A DNA stretch of 64,000 nt, taken from Streptomyces asoensis. GTDB lineage: Bacteria > Actinomycetota > Actinomycetes > Streptomycetales > Streptomycetaceae. The notes under the pieces were generated by a model. It was not told the origin of the DNA. It worked only from the letters and a program-made list of their open reading frames with translations, and did not search any database. Both the position numbers and the translations under genes were made by a program. Positions 17,901-25,467 of this stretch are shown piece by piece (positions within the stretch are counted from its first letter, which is position 1; each line of letters starts with the position of its first letter). Where the stretch lies: assembly GCF_013085465.1 (NCBI RefSeq), contig NZ_CP049838.1, positions 5,456,001 to 5,520,000 on the forward strand, written 5' to 3'.

Positions 17901-19159
17901 AGCTCCGCCAGCCCGGGCTCGAGTTCCAGCCCCACGGCCCTGGCCGGGCCGGTCACCGCCTCGCGCAGCTCCGAAGTGGACAACGGCCCCAGCACCATGT
18001 GCCGGTGCTGGAGCGCGTCGGAGAGCTCGGGGTGGCTGAGGCACTCCTCGTAGAAGTCGGCACGGACGCCGAGGACGACGAGGACGGGGGGCGGTAACGG
18101 TGTGCGGGCCGTGCCGGTGTCGGCGGGGGCGCAGGCGGCGTGCAGGAGCTGGATGAAGAGGCGCCGGTTCGCCTCGTCGGGGCAGAGGGTGAAGGCCTCC
18201 TCGAACTGGTCGACGATGATGACGGGGCGTGCGGGGAGGTCGGAGGGGCCGGAGGGGCCGGACGCGTGGGACGCTTCGGAGGAGGGGGCCGTGTCTCGTT
18301 GCGCCCAAGCGGTGACGGCCTCCCGTACGGCCCGCGCGAAAGCGGGGGTGCCGGGTTTCCCGGCGTCAGCGGCAGTGGCAGGGACTGTGGTTGAGGCCGA
18401 GGCGGCGAAAGGGGCGAGCTCGGGGATACGGCTGGTCAGCTCGGCGAGCGGATCGGCGCCCGGCACCAGCTGGAGGACCTCCGCGGAGTTGCCGGCCTGC
18501 GCAGCCCGGCCGCCGCTGTTCCGGTCGGCCGCCGCTCCGTTCTGGAGGGCGGGCACGAGACCGGCGCTGAGCAGGGAGGACTTGCCCGCCCCGGAGGCGC
18601 CGACCAGCATGACCAGGCCGCCCGTCCGTTCCGTCGCGCGAAGCTGGGCGACGAGGGCGTCCGTGCTCCGCTCCCGACCGAAGAACCAACGGGCGTCCTG
18701 CTCTCGGTACGAGGCGAGCCCGCGGTAGGGGCACACCCCTCCGGGGACACCCTGAGTCTCGGCCGCCGGTCGCTCGCCTTCCTCCTCCGTCACCGAGGAG
18801 ACGGGGACATCGCCGACGACCGGATCGGCCACCGCCCGTTCCCACAGCCGCTGCCACTGGCCGAGGTCGTACAGCCCGGTGGACACCGGTGCGGGCCGGG
18901 CGCGCCGCGCCTCGGGTATCAGGACATGCAGCACCGCGGCGAGGGCGGCGAACTGGGCGGGTACGTTCTTGGCCCGTCGCCAGTCGCTGATCCGCTGGGT
19001 GGACACCCTTACGGGTCGTCCCCGCTCGTCGACCCGCTGGAGTCGGGCGACCGTCTCGGACACGCGCTTGAGTGGAGGGTTGCCGGCTTCCTTGTACAGC
19101 AGCGCGAGTCGTTCCGCGAAGGCTGTGCGTGCGCCCGAGTCGGAACTCAAGGCCTCCAC
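14996..19159 (-). CDS. nSTAND1 NTPase with membrane segment and 14 WD40 repeats
   Basis: A 1,387-residue signal-transduction ATPase. The N-terminus is a helix-turn-helix-like domain (RVSTQRISDWRRAKNVPAQF). The nSTAND1 module begins CPYRGLASYREQDARWFFGR, with Walker A GASGAGKSS at about residue 187 and Walker B-like PVIIVDQFEEAFT. One transmembrane segment (ISRGAVSALVVLAILAVGAA, about 632-654) splits it from the C-terminal WD40 domain (about 715-1370), where 14 repeats can be counted, enough for two seven-bladed propellers. The last repeats lie near the Cys-containing C-terminus (ICATTRGVL, PPCED). The GTG at 19159 has GGGAAG upstream; a TTG at 19183 is possible. The input sensed is unknown. 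Confidence 0.85.
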   Translation of the reverse strand: MEALSSDSGARTAFAERLALLYKEAGNPPLKRVSETVARLQRVDERGRPVRVSTQRISDWRRAKNVPAQFAALAAVLHVLIPEARRARPAPVSTGLYDLGQWQRLWERAVADPVVGDVPVSSVTEEEGERPAAETQGVPGGVCPYRGLASYREQDARWFFGRERSTDALVAQLRATERTGGLVMLVGASGAGKSSLLSAGLVPALQNGAAADRNSGGRAAQAGNSAEVLQLVPGADPLAELTSRIPELAPFAASASTTVPATAADAGKPGTPAFARAVREAVTAWAQRDTAPSSEASHASGPSGPSDLPARPVIIVDQFEEAFTLCPDEANRRLFIQLLHAACAPADTGTARTPLPPPVLVVLGVRADFYEECLSHPELSDALQHRHMVLGPLSTSELREAVTGPARAVGLELEPGLAELIIREVTVDGPRGAHAGALPLLSHALLATWQRRKAGRLTLAGYRAAGGIQGAVAATAERAWSGLDPAARTAARLLLMRLVRLGEDTQATRRRGTRRQLAEESADPGKTEESLEALVRARLVTLDAETVEITHEALLHAWPRLRDWIDEDRSDHLLRQRLEEDGRAWDSSNRDAALLYRGSRLEQAHSWAKSAGDTFLTRSAVEFLAASVRLRRRIVWISRGAVSALVVLAILAVGAAVVAWQQRNDAVFEQVVAEADRVQYTDPSLSAQLDLVAHDLRPGDAGTNNRLISIVNAPLATPLLGHTGAVYLTSFSPDGKVLATASYDRTVRLWDVSDRSRPKPLGKPLTGHKSWVSSAVFSPDGHTLASAGDDGTVRLWDVRDPAHPRPLGKPLTGHTGTIYLLAFSPDGRILASAGEDHTVRLWDMGAPSARAKPSVGEEPGRPTALGALTGHTAAVRSVAFSPDGRTLAAGGDDNTVRLWNTADPRRPLRIDKVLTGHTDTVHSLDFSPDGDTLASGSADDTIRLWNVTDPGRATQLGPPLTGHTGPVWSVAFNPAGTMLAAGSADSTATLWNVSDPAYPSQVGEPLAGGSGEMYAVGFSPDGRTLATGNGDSKVRLWSIPTSDMIGRSGAFRPDGKVLATAARDGRVRLWNVADPDRPVTLGAPFMPDDGSERTLAFSPDGRTLAVLTANRAVYLWDVADPARPVSAGPPVELRTRFLGPDALAFAPDGRTLATAYDDRTIQLWDVGDPAHATALGSPLTGHKGFVNSLVFSPDGRTLASGSADHTVRLWDVTDPRHTTPVGKPLTGHVGPVNALVYSPDGDTLASGSDDDTVRLWNVTDPAQASRRGSPLTGHTEAVVSLTFSQDGDTLASGGNDNTIRLWNVTDPAGASPIGQSMSPNAKTGNFLSFSPNSHMLGVSSGADTVRLWNLDVDEAITRICATTRGVLTADKWHEYLPRLSYKPPCED

Positions 19160-19369
19160 CCCTAACTTCCCCCGCGCCTGCAATCCGGACCGGAAAAACC
19201 ACTTTATATGGCTGACCTGCGGTTAAGTGGCTGACCGGACATCGGATCCTCCTCGGTTCGGGCCGTAGCTGGCAGGATCCGGAGGCAGAAGCGCATCAAC
19301 CGGGCGTAACGCGGGCGACCGCACGCCCGGCGCGCGAACCGCGCCGTCATGGCGTGGTCGACTCCGCCC

Positions 19370-19421
19370 GCACCGTTCGTCACCGGTCCGCACGAGGGGA
19401 GGGACCGGTGCCGAACGGTGC
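19370..19421 (-). terminator. Long inverted repeat between MFS and nSTAND1 genes
   Basis: GCACCGTTCGTCACCGGTCC (19370-19389) pairs with 19402-19421 over 20 bases with a single mismatch; the loop is 12 bases. It lies downstream of the minus-strand MFS gene and about 210 bases upstream of the nSTAND1 gene. It probably ends MFS transcripts, although no T-run follows. The remainder of 19160-19585 holds only the tandem repeat at its right end and no gene. Confidence 0.6.
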
Positions 19422-19508
19422 GGCGTGTGACGATCCTCAGGTACTGACGCCGACGACGGGCTCGCCCCGGACCGGCGACCGCCCCGCCGCCGGAGCCGGA
19501 GGGCCTCG

Positions 19509-19586
19509 CGACGGTGGACGACGAAAAACTCCGCCGACGGTGGACGACGAAAACTCCCGCCGACGGTGGACGACGCAAGCCTCCGC
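19509..19586. repeat. Three 26-bp direct repeats abutting the MFS stop codon
   Basis: Three copies of a 26-base unit lie head to tail at 19509-19534, 19535-19560 and 19561-19586. The first 15 bases, CGACGGTGGACGACG, are identical in all three; the ends vary (AAAAACTCCGC, AAAACTCCCGC, CAAGCCTCCGC). The third copy runs into the stop codon of the MFS gene. The unit is not a multiple of three, so it is not a coding expansion. Confidence 0.85.
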
Positions 19587-21217
19587 TACGGCTGGGTCGA
19601 GCCCGGCGCGGTCGAGCCCGGCTGGGTCGTCGGGATCCGGTGGGTGAAGAACAGCGCGAGCAGGGCGGCGAGCGCGAGGATGGCGAGGGCGGCGCGCAGG
19701 CCGTCGAGCCGTGCCTCGGCGTTCGCGTCGAGCGCGGCGTCGGTCACGGCCGCGGTCGCGTCGGCGTCCTCGAGGACGGTCTTCAGCTGGGCGTCCGACA
19801 GGAAGGGCGCCCCGCTCTGGAGCTGCACGCTCGCCTGGCTCTTGACCCGGTCCGGGACCGCCGGGTTCTGTTCGACGCTGGTCAGGAACGAGGTGGTCAG
19901 CGTGGCGATCATGATCGACCCGGCGAGTGCCGTACCGATCGAGGCGCCGAGGTTGGTGACGGAGTTCTGGACGCCACCGACCTCCGCGCTCTGCTCGTCC
20001 GGCACCGCGGAGACGGTGACCGAGCCGAGCTGGGAGGCCAGCGCGCCCATGCCGAGACCGATCAGCAACAGCGGAATCGTGACGATCTCCGCGCCCGCGT
20101 CCGCATCGAGCGCGGCCATCAGGACCACCGCCCCCGCGAACATCGCGAGGATCCCGAGCCGCACGACCCTGCGCGGTGAGACGTCCGGGAGGAGCCGTGG
20201 GATCAGGATCGCGGCGCCCAGCAGGGTCAGCGAGAGCGGCAGGATGCGCGCGCCGGTCTTGAGCGCCGACAGGCCGAGCGCGACCGACAGATAGAGCGGT
20301 ACGACGAAGAACACGCCCATCTGCACGAGGTACTGGAAGAAGAACATCGTCAGGCCGCCGGTGAGCTGCTTGTTCCCCAGCAGGGCCGGCTCCACGAGCG
20401 GCTCCCTGCCCCGGGCGACGAGCCGGGTCTCCCAGCGGAGGAAGACCCAGATCAGGAACAGGCCGGCGAGCATCAGCCAGACGACCGGCGAGACTCCCAG
20501 CCAGGAGGGCGCGTCGGGTTTCGGCCGGAACCAGCCCCACTGGGACGAGCGCAGGACGCCGAACACGAAGATCCCGAGCCCCAGGGCGGAGAGCACGGCC
20601 CCGACGAGGTCGATGCGCGGGCGCCTGTCGGGCGTCGCGTCGGCGACCCGCCGGGCCAGCACCAGGATGCCGAGCACGAGGATCACTTCCCCGGCGAACA
20701 CCCAGCGCCAGGAGAAGTACGTGGTGGCCACGCCGCCGATGAGCGGCCCCACCGCGATGGCCACCGCTCCGGCGGCGGCGACGAGTCCGTAGGCGGCGGG
20801 GCGGCGTTCCACGGCGAAGTTGCCGGCGACGAGCGCCACGATCGCGGGCAGGATCAGCGCCGCCCCGATTCCTTCGAGGAGCGCCCAGCCGACCAGCAGC
20901 ACCGGCAGGTTCGGGGCGAGCGCCGTGGTCAGCGACCCGCATCCGTAGATGACGCAGCCGATCATGAAGGCCCGCTTGCGGCCGATCAGCGCGCCGACCT
21001 TGCCGCCGGGGATCATGAGCATCGCCATCACGAGCGTGTACGCCGTGATCGCGCCCTGGATCCCGGTCACGGTCGAGTCCACGTCCTCGGCCACGGTGGC
21101 GATCGACACGTTCATGACGGAGCTGTCGAGCGCCATCAGGAACTGGCCCGCCGCGAGTGTCAGCAGGACGATCCGCCCCGTTTTCGAACTCCCGTGCGTA
21201 TTCGCTGTGGCGGTCAT
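19586..21217 (-). CDS. MFS drug exporter, 14-TM DHA2 type
   Basis: A 543-residue proton-driven exporter of the DHA2 (EmrB/QacA) family. The first helix has LLTLAAGQFLMALDSSVMNV, including the family's LDxxxxNVA-like motif, followed by a motif A-like GGKVGALIGRKRAFMIGCVI. Motif C is present as AYGLVAAAGAVAIAVGPLIG. Hydrophobic segments continue to LAILALAALLALFFTHRIPT near the C-terminus, giving about 14. An acidic extracytoplasmic loop holds VLEDADATAAVTDAALDANA. The ATG at 21217 (MTATANTHG) is chosen because the frame upstream is non-coding. Substrate is unknown; no regulator gene is adjacent. Confidence 0.85.
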   Translation of the reverse strand: MTATANTHGSSKTGRIVLLTLAAGQFLMALDSSVMNVSIATVAEDVDSTVTGIQGAITAYTLVMAMLMIPGGKVGALIGRKRAFMIGCVIYGCGSLTTALAPNLPVLLVGWALLEGIGAALILPAIVALVAGNFAVERRPAAYGLVAAAGAVAIAVGPLIGGVATTYFSWRWVFAGEVILVLGILVLARRVADATPDRRPRIDLVGAVLSALGLGIFVFGVLRSSQWGWFRPKPDAPSWLGVSPVVWLMLAGLFLIWVFLRWETRLVARGREPLVEPALLGNKQLTGGLTMFFFQYLVQMGVFFVVPLYLSVALGLSALKTGARILPLSLTLLGAAILIPRLLPDVSPRRVVRLGILAMFAGAVVLMAALDADAGAEIVTIPLLLIGLGMGALASQLGSVTVSAVPDEQSAEVGGVQNSVTNLGASIGTALAGSIMIATLTTSFLTSVEQNPAVPDRVKSQASVQLQSGAPFLSDAQLKTVLEDADATAAVTDAALDANAEARLDGLRAALAILALAALLALFFTHRIPTTQPGSTAPGSTQP

Positions 21218-21640
21218 TGTCGAATTCTCGCCACGGTCACGCGGAACGTGTCCGCGACCCGCCAGCGGGGTCAGCCGGGTGGTGGCTCGCCGCGTGCCCA
21301 TGTGGCACGCGAGAAGAGGCCGACGCTCACGCCGACGGCGATCCCTCCGAGGGTCGGCCGGCACTGCCTCTCCGGGCCCGTGGCGTGGCGGGGGACGGGA
21401 GATCACCCGAGGCGGGTGAAGTGTGCGGCGCGAATCGCTGGTGGTCTGGAGGCGGACACACCGGCGATGCGACAGGCGTCCGGGCGCCCGCACCGGCCGG
21501 TGCCGACCGCGCTCCCGTCGAGGCGCGGGCACGCGGACCGCCCGCTCGTGATCGGCCGAAGGGAGCCGCAATCTCGCCATGGCCATGACCGTCGTCGGCG
21601 CCCCGGGCGTCTGGCGAGACCACCCCACGGAGCCGCAGCC
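21218..21640. other. Divergent promoter region, MFS and DUF2252
   Basis: These 423 bases separate two divergent genes. No convincing reading frame is present; long frames here are composition artefacts. It must hold the two promoters, but no clear -35/-10 pair or palindromic operator stands out. Confidence 0.35.
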
Positions 21641-23062
21641 ATGACCGAAAACCACCTGGACGGACACGACGTGCGGCACCGCGCCCCGAAGGAACGGGCC
21701 GCGCTCGGCAAGGCCGCGCGGGCGACCGCGCCCCGCTCCAGCCACGCCGAGTTCACGCCCGGACCGAAGCGGCCGGACCCGTTGAAGATCATCGAGAAGC
21801 AGTCGGCGACACGGCTGCCCGGCCTCGTGCCGATCCGCTACAGCAGGATGTCCGAGTCGCCGTTCCGGTTCTACCGGGGGGCCGCCGCCATCATGGCGTC
21901 CGATCTCGCGAACACCCCGACGACGGGACTGCGGACCCAACTGTGCGGTGACGCCCACATGTTGAACTTCCGGCTGCTGGCCTCACCCGAGCGGCGCCTC
22001 ATGTTCGACATCAACGACTTCGACGAGACGTTGCCGGGTCCCTGGGAGTGGGACGTCAAGCGCCTGGCCGCGAGCCTCGTCATCGCGGGCCGGGCGAACG
22101 GCTTCAGCACCAAGGAGCGGGCCAGGATCGTACGGGCCACCGTGCGGTCGTACCGGGAGAGCATGCGTTCCTTCGCCGGACTCGGCAACCTGGCCGTCTG
22201 GTACGCCCAGTTCGATGTCGGCTGGGTACGGGACCGGTTCGGGGCGGACCTGTCCGCGCGGGGCCGCGAGCGGTGGGCGCAGGCCGTGACCAAGGCGCTC
22301 TCGCACGACACCCTCCAGGTCTTCGACAAGCTCACCCACGTCGTCGACGGCAGGCGCCTGATCGCCCCCGACCCACCGCTCATCACCCGTCTCGACGACC
22401 TGCTGCCCGGTGAAGGACGCGGTGGCGACGTAGAGAAGGGCATCCGCCGGCTGATCGAGCGCTACGGCCAGTCCATCCAGTCGGACCGGCGGTACCTGCT
22501 GGAGCAGTACCGGGTGGCCGACATGGCCCGCAAGGTCGTCGGCGTCGGCAGCGTGGGCACCCGCTGCTGGATCGTGCTGCTGCTCGGCAAGGACGACGAG
22601 GATCCGCTGTTCCTCCAGGCCAAGGAGGCCGACGAGTCGGTGCTGGCGCCCTTCGCCGGGGTGAGCGCGTACCGGACGCAGGGCGAACGGGTGGTCGCCG
22701 GACAACGGCTGATGCAGGCCACCAGCGACATCTTCCTGGGCTGGGAGCGCGTCGAGGGCATCGACGGCCGGCGACGGGACTTCTACGTACGGCAGCTGCG
22801 GGACTGGAAGTGGGTCGCCGTGGCCGAGGACATGGTGCCCCGCGGCATGCGCACCTTCGGCGCGCTGTGCGGCGCGACGCTGGCCCGGGCGCACGCGAGA
22901 TCCGGCGACCGGATCGCCATCGCCGCCTATCTGGGCGGCGGCGACAGCTTCGACCGGGCGCTGGTGACCTTCGCCGAGCAGTACGCGGACCAGAACGAGC
23001 GCGACCACGAGGCGCTCGTCACCGCGGTCAAGGAAGGGCGGCTGCCCGCCGAAGAGGCCTGA
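21641..23062 (+). CDS. DUF2252 family protein
   Basis: A 473-residue protein of the DUF2252 family, whose fold resembles aminoglycoside phosphotransferase/kinase-like proteins. The hallmark blocks are FRFYRGAAAIMASDLA, LCGDAHMLNF, FDINDFDETLPGPWEWDVKR and, later, GVGSVGTRCWIVLLLGKDDE and YVRQLRDWKWVAVAEDM. The HMLNF and FDxNDFDE motifs look like the catalytic and metal-binding loops of kinases (inference). GGAG lies nine bases upstream of the ATG. Family function is unproven. It stands alone. Confidence 0.8.
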   Translation: MTENHLDGHDVRHRAPKERAALGKAARATAPRSSHAEFTPGPKRPDPLKIIEKQSATRLPGLVPIRYSRMSESPFRFYRGAAAIMASDLANTPTTGLRTQLCGDAHMLNFRLLASPERRLMFDINDFDETLPGPWEWDVKRLAASLVIAGRANGFSTKERARIVRATVRSYRESMRSFAGLGNLAVWYAQFDVGWVRDRFGADLSARGRERWAQAVTKALSHDTLQVFDKLTHVVDGRRLIAPDPPLITRLDDLLPGEGRGGDVEKGIRRLIERYGQSIQSDRRYLLEQYRVADMARKVVGVGSVGTRCWIVLLLGKDDEDPLFLQAKEADESVLAPFAGVSAYRTQGERVVAGQRLMQATSDIFLGWERVEGIDGRRRDFYVRQLRDWKWVAVAEDMVPRGMRTFGALCGATLARAHARSGDRIAIAAYLGGGDSFDRALVTFAEQYADQNERDHEALVTAVKEGRLPAEEA

Positions 23063-23154
23063 AGGCATCCGGGAACCCGCCGCACGGGGGCCTGCGGCGG
23101 GTTCTCCAGCGTTGCCCGACCAGGGCACCAACCGGGCTTGGCACGCTCCGGACC

Positions 23155-23520
23155 ATGATCAACGCCGTCGCCCCGGACGCCACCGCCTTCCCGCACCGCG
23201 AGGCCGCGTACAAGGCGGCGTGGTCGATCTGGTGGACCGACCCGGCCGCCGAGGCGGACTCGCTGCGCTGGATGCGCGAGTTCTACCACGGCGTCCACGC
23301 TGCGACGGGCGGCGTCCCGGTCATCGACGACGTGACCGACGGCTGCTACGTCTACTACCCGGACATCGACCTGCGCGAGCCGAAGTGCACCACCTCGGAC
23401 GTCCCCTGGTACGAGCTGTACTACAAGGGCAACTACGCCAAGCTCCAACAGATCAAGAAGACGTACGCCCCGCGCAACTTCTCCGCCGGTGAGTACCGGT
23501 CGGCGCTGAGCACGGTTCGG
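23155..23520 (+). pseudogene. C-terminal fragment of a BBE-family FAD oxidase
   Basis: An open frame from ATG 23155 reads AFPHREAAYKAAWSIWWTDP, then VIDDVTDGCYVYYPDIDLRE and WYELYYKGNYAKLQQIKKTY followed by APRNFSAGEYRSALS. This is the C-terminal berberine-bridge (BBE) domain of an FAD-linked oxidase, which normally follows about 350 residues of FAD-binding domain. Here nothing precedes it but 90 bases of intergenic sequence. The frame runs on to 23607 into the antisense of the TetR gene. It is therefore a truncated remnant and unlikely to be functional. Confidence 0.75.
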
Positions 23521-23525
23521 TGCGG

Positions 23526-24092
23526 TCAGGGCAGCAGGGCGGGGAGCAGGCCGCGCACGAGGTCGACGGCGGCGGACTCGGGAAAGTCCGAGCCGCCGCC
23601 GAAGTAGCAGAGGAAGGCCTGCTGGAAGCAGGCGCCCATGAGCAGCGCGGCGGCAGCCGCGGGGGAGCTGCCGGCCGATACGCGGCCCAGGTTCTGCTCG
23701 GCCGTGAGGTAGTCGGCCAGCATGTCGACCGGGTGCCGCGGGCCGGCGCCGTATCCGGTCAGGGTTTCGCGGGTCGCCGCCATCAGCCGGGGCTGGGCGA
23801 CCATCGACGCCATCATCGGGAAGGCGTGCAGGTAGAAGCGCAGAGCGCTGTCGGTCACGGCCACCAGGTTGGCTTCCACGGTCTCCGCGCCGGCGACGGC
23901 TCCGCCGGGGAAGGCCGGCATCCGCTCCCGCAGGACATGCAGGAGGATCTCCTCCTTGTCGCGGAAGTGCTTGTACAGCAGCGCTTCGGAGTAGCCGGCC
24001 GCGCGCGCGATCTGCTTGGTCGTGGCCTGGGCGACGCCCTGCTCCCGCATGACGGCGGCAGCCGCGTCCAGGATCCGCTCCCGCGTGTTCAT
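23526..24092 (-). CDS. TetR-family repressor
   Basis: A 188-residue regulator. The N-terminal helix-turn-helix is clear: RERILDAAAAVMREQGVAQA then TTKQIARAAGYSEALLYKHF. The C-terminal ligand domain is diverged. The gene is divergent from the NAD(P)-binding oxidoreductase gene, with two inverted repeats between them, so it most likely represses both itself and its neighbour. Confidence 0.85.
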   Translation of the reverse strand: MNTRERILDAAAAVMREQGVAQATTKQIARAAGYSEALLYKHFRDKEEILLHVLRERMPAFPGGAVAGAETVEANLVAVTDSALRFYLHAFPMMASMVAQPRLMAATRETLTGYGAGPRHPVDMLADYLTAEQNLGRVSAGSSPAAAAALLMGACFQQAFLCYFGGGSDFPESAAVDLVRGLLPALLP

Positions 24093-24118
24093 GATTCCCC
24101 TGATTCCCCTTGACAGGT

Positions 24119-24138
24119 GAGTGAGTACTTACCCACTC
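24119..24138. promoter_or_regulatory. Inverted repeat 1, likely TetR operator
   Basis: GAGTGAGTACTTACCCACTC is an imperfect palindrome (GAGTgaGTA against the complement of TTACccACTC). It lies between divergent tetR and oxidoreductase genes, 26 bases from the repressor start. Such spacing and form match TetR operators. It is visibly AT-richer than its surroundings. Confidence 0.65.
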
Positions 24139-24141
24139 TAT

Positions 24142-24165
24142 GGGTGAGTGAATATTTACTAACCC
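24142..24165. promoter_or_regulatory. Inverted repeat 2, likely TetR operator
   Basis: A 24-base imperfect palindrome: GGGTGAGTGAAT faces ATTTACTAACCC, matching at 10 of 12 positions. It shares the GAGTGA/TTACT half-site pattern with the neighbouring repeat, so the same repressor probably binds both sites in tandem. It ends 11 bases before the oxidoreductase ATG, over its likely promoter and ribosome site. Confidence 0.65.
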
Positions 24166-24176
24166 AGGGGGCTTCC

Positions 24177-24830
24177 ATGAGACTCACCGTCTTCGGCGCG
24201 ACCGGCGGGACCGGCAGCCAGATCGTCCGCCAGGCCGCCGACGCCGGCCATGAGGTGACCGCCGTCGTCCGCGACGCGAGCAGACTGCCCGCGGACCTCC
24301 GGGACCGGATCGGGATCGTCGAGACGAGTGCCTTGCACGACGCCGGCGCCGTCGGAACGACCGTCGCCGGACGCGACGCCGTCATCAGCGCGATCGGCAC
24401 ACGGGACCTGAAGGACCCCACCAGCGTGTGCACCGACACCGCCCGCGTTCTCACCACCGCGATCGGGGCGACCGGCGGTCCCGAAGGGCCGCGACTCGTC
24501 CTCGCGAGCAACACCGCGATGGCCCCGGGCCCCGGCGACGACCCGCTCACCCGCTTCGTCGTCAAGCCGGTCGTTCTGGCCCCCCTGCTCCGGCACATGA
24601 TCGAGGACATGCGCAGGGCGGAGCAGCTCGTCCGCGCCTCAGGTGTCCCCTGGACGATCGTCCGAGCGGGCCGCCTGACCGACCGTCGGAGCAAGGGCGG
24701 CTACCGCCGCGCAGTGGACCGCAACGTCCTCGGCGGCTTCCAGATCACCAGAACCGACTTCGCCACCGCCCTGCTGAACACCGCCACCGATCCGGCCACC
24801 ACCGACCACGTCATCTCGGTGGCCAACTGA
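24177..24830 (+). CDS. NAD(P)-binding oxidoreductase (atypical SDR)
   Basis: A 217-residue Rossmann-fold protein of the NmrA/atypical SDR group. The N-terminal motif TVFGATGGTGSQIVRQAADA is the nucleotide-binding GxxGxxG. Later VISAIGTRDLKDPTSVCTDT and VPWTIVRAGRLTDRRSKGGY match the family. The start codon has AGGGGG nearby. A divergent TetR with paired operators lies upstream. Substrate is unknown. Its last 20 bases overlap the convergent TetR gene. Confidence 0.8.
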   Translation: MRLTVFGATGGTGSQIVRQAADAGHEVTAVVRDASRLPADLRDRIGIVETSALHDAGAVGTTVAGRDAVISAIGTRDLKDPTSVCTDTARVLTTAIGATGGPEGPRLVLASNTAMAPGPGDDPLTRFVVKPVVLAPLLRHMIEDMRRAEQLVRASGVPWTIVRAGRLTDRRSKGGYRRAVDRNVLGGFQITRTDFATALLNTATDPATTDHVISVAN

Positions 24831-25425
24831 CCTGCCGGTCGGTGGTCACCCGCCGTACCAGGTCCACCCAGGTGGCCTGGAGGCGTGCGACGGGGATCCC
24901 GCACCCGACGTGCAGGTAGTCCGTCGTCTCGAAGTTCGCGAAGGCGAGCAGGGCGTGGGCGAGCATGTCGTGATCCCCGTCGACTCCCGCTTCTCCGAGA
25001 AGGGTTGAGACATGACGGTGGAAGGCGCTGCCGGTGCGGGAGGCGTGGCGGCGTTCGTGGATCACCTGGCGTCCGAGCGCGGCGCCCAGATCCGTGTCGG
25101 CGGCGATGCGCTCGATCAGGGCACAGCCGAACGCCACCAGCCGGTCCCCCGCGGGGGCGCCCGGCCCCAGTGGCGGGGCGCCGGAGACGTACGCCTCCTC
25201 GAACTCGGCCTCCGCCTCGCCGAGGAGGGCGATCAGGAGTCCGTCGCGGTCGCCGAACCGGCGGAACAGGGTGCCCTTTCCCACCCCGGCCGCCTCCGCG
25301 ACCTCCTGCATCGTCACGTGCTCGGCTCCTCGCTCGGCCACCAGCCGGGCGGCCGCCTCCAGCAGCCGGGCACGATTGCGGGCGGCATCGGCCCGCTCGG
25401 CGGTGACGTCGTCCGGTGCGGTCAT
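24811..25425 (-). CDS. TetR-family regulator
   Basis: A 204-residue regulator. The DNA-binding domain reads RARLLEAAARLVAERGAEHV then TMQEVAEAAGVGKGTLFRRF, a typical TetR helix-turn-helix. The C-terminal part has the pattern YLHVGCGIPVARLQATWVDL, seen in many actinomycete TetR proteins. It is encoded just downstream of the SDR gene on the same strand (43-base gap), so it may control it. Confidence 0.85.
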   Translation of the reverse strand: MTAPDDVTAERADAARNRARLLEAAARLVAERGAEHVTMQEVAEAAGVGKGTLFRRFGDRDGLLIALLGEAEAEFEEAYVSGAPPLGPGAPAGDRLVAFGCALIERIAADTDLGAALGRQVIHERRHASRTGSAFHRHVSTLLGEAGVDGDHDMLAHALLAFANFETTDYLHVGCGIPVARLQATWVDLVRRVTTDRQVSWPPR

Positions 25426-25467
25426 CCACTCGTCCTCATCTGCATCCGACGCGTCGGCCTCTGCACA

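Noticed and set aside
19204..19578. 124-codon minus frame over the repeat and hairpin
   Set aside because: It only translates the 26-bp repeats and the inverted repeat; no coding signature.
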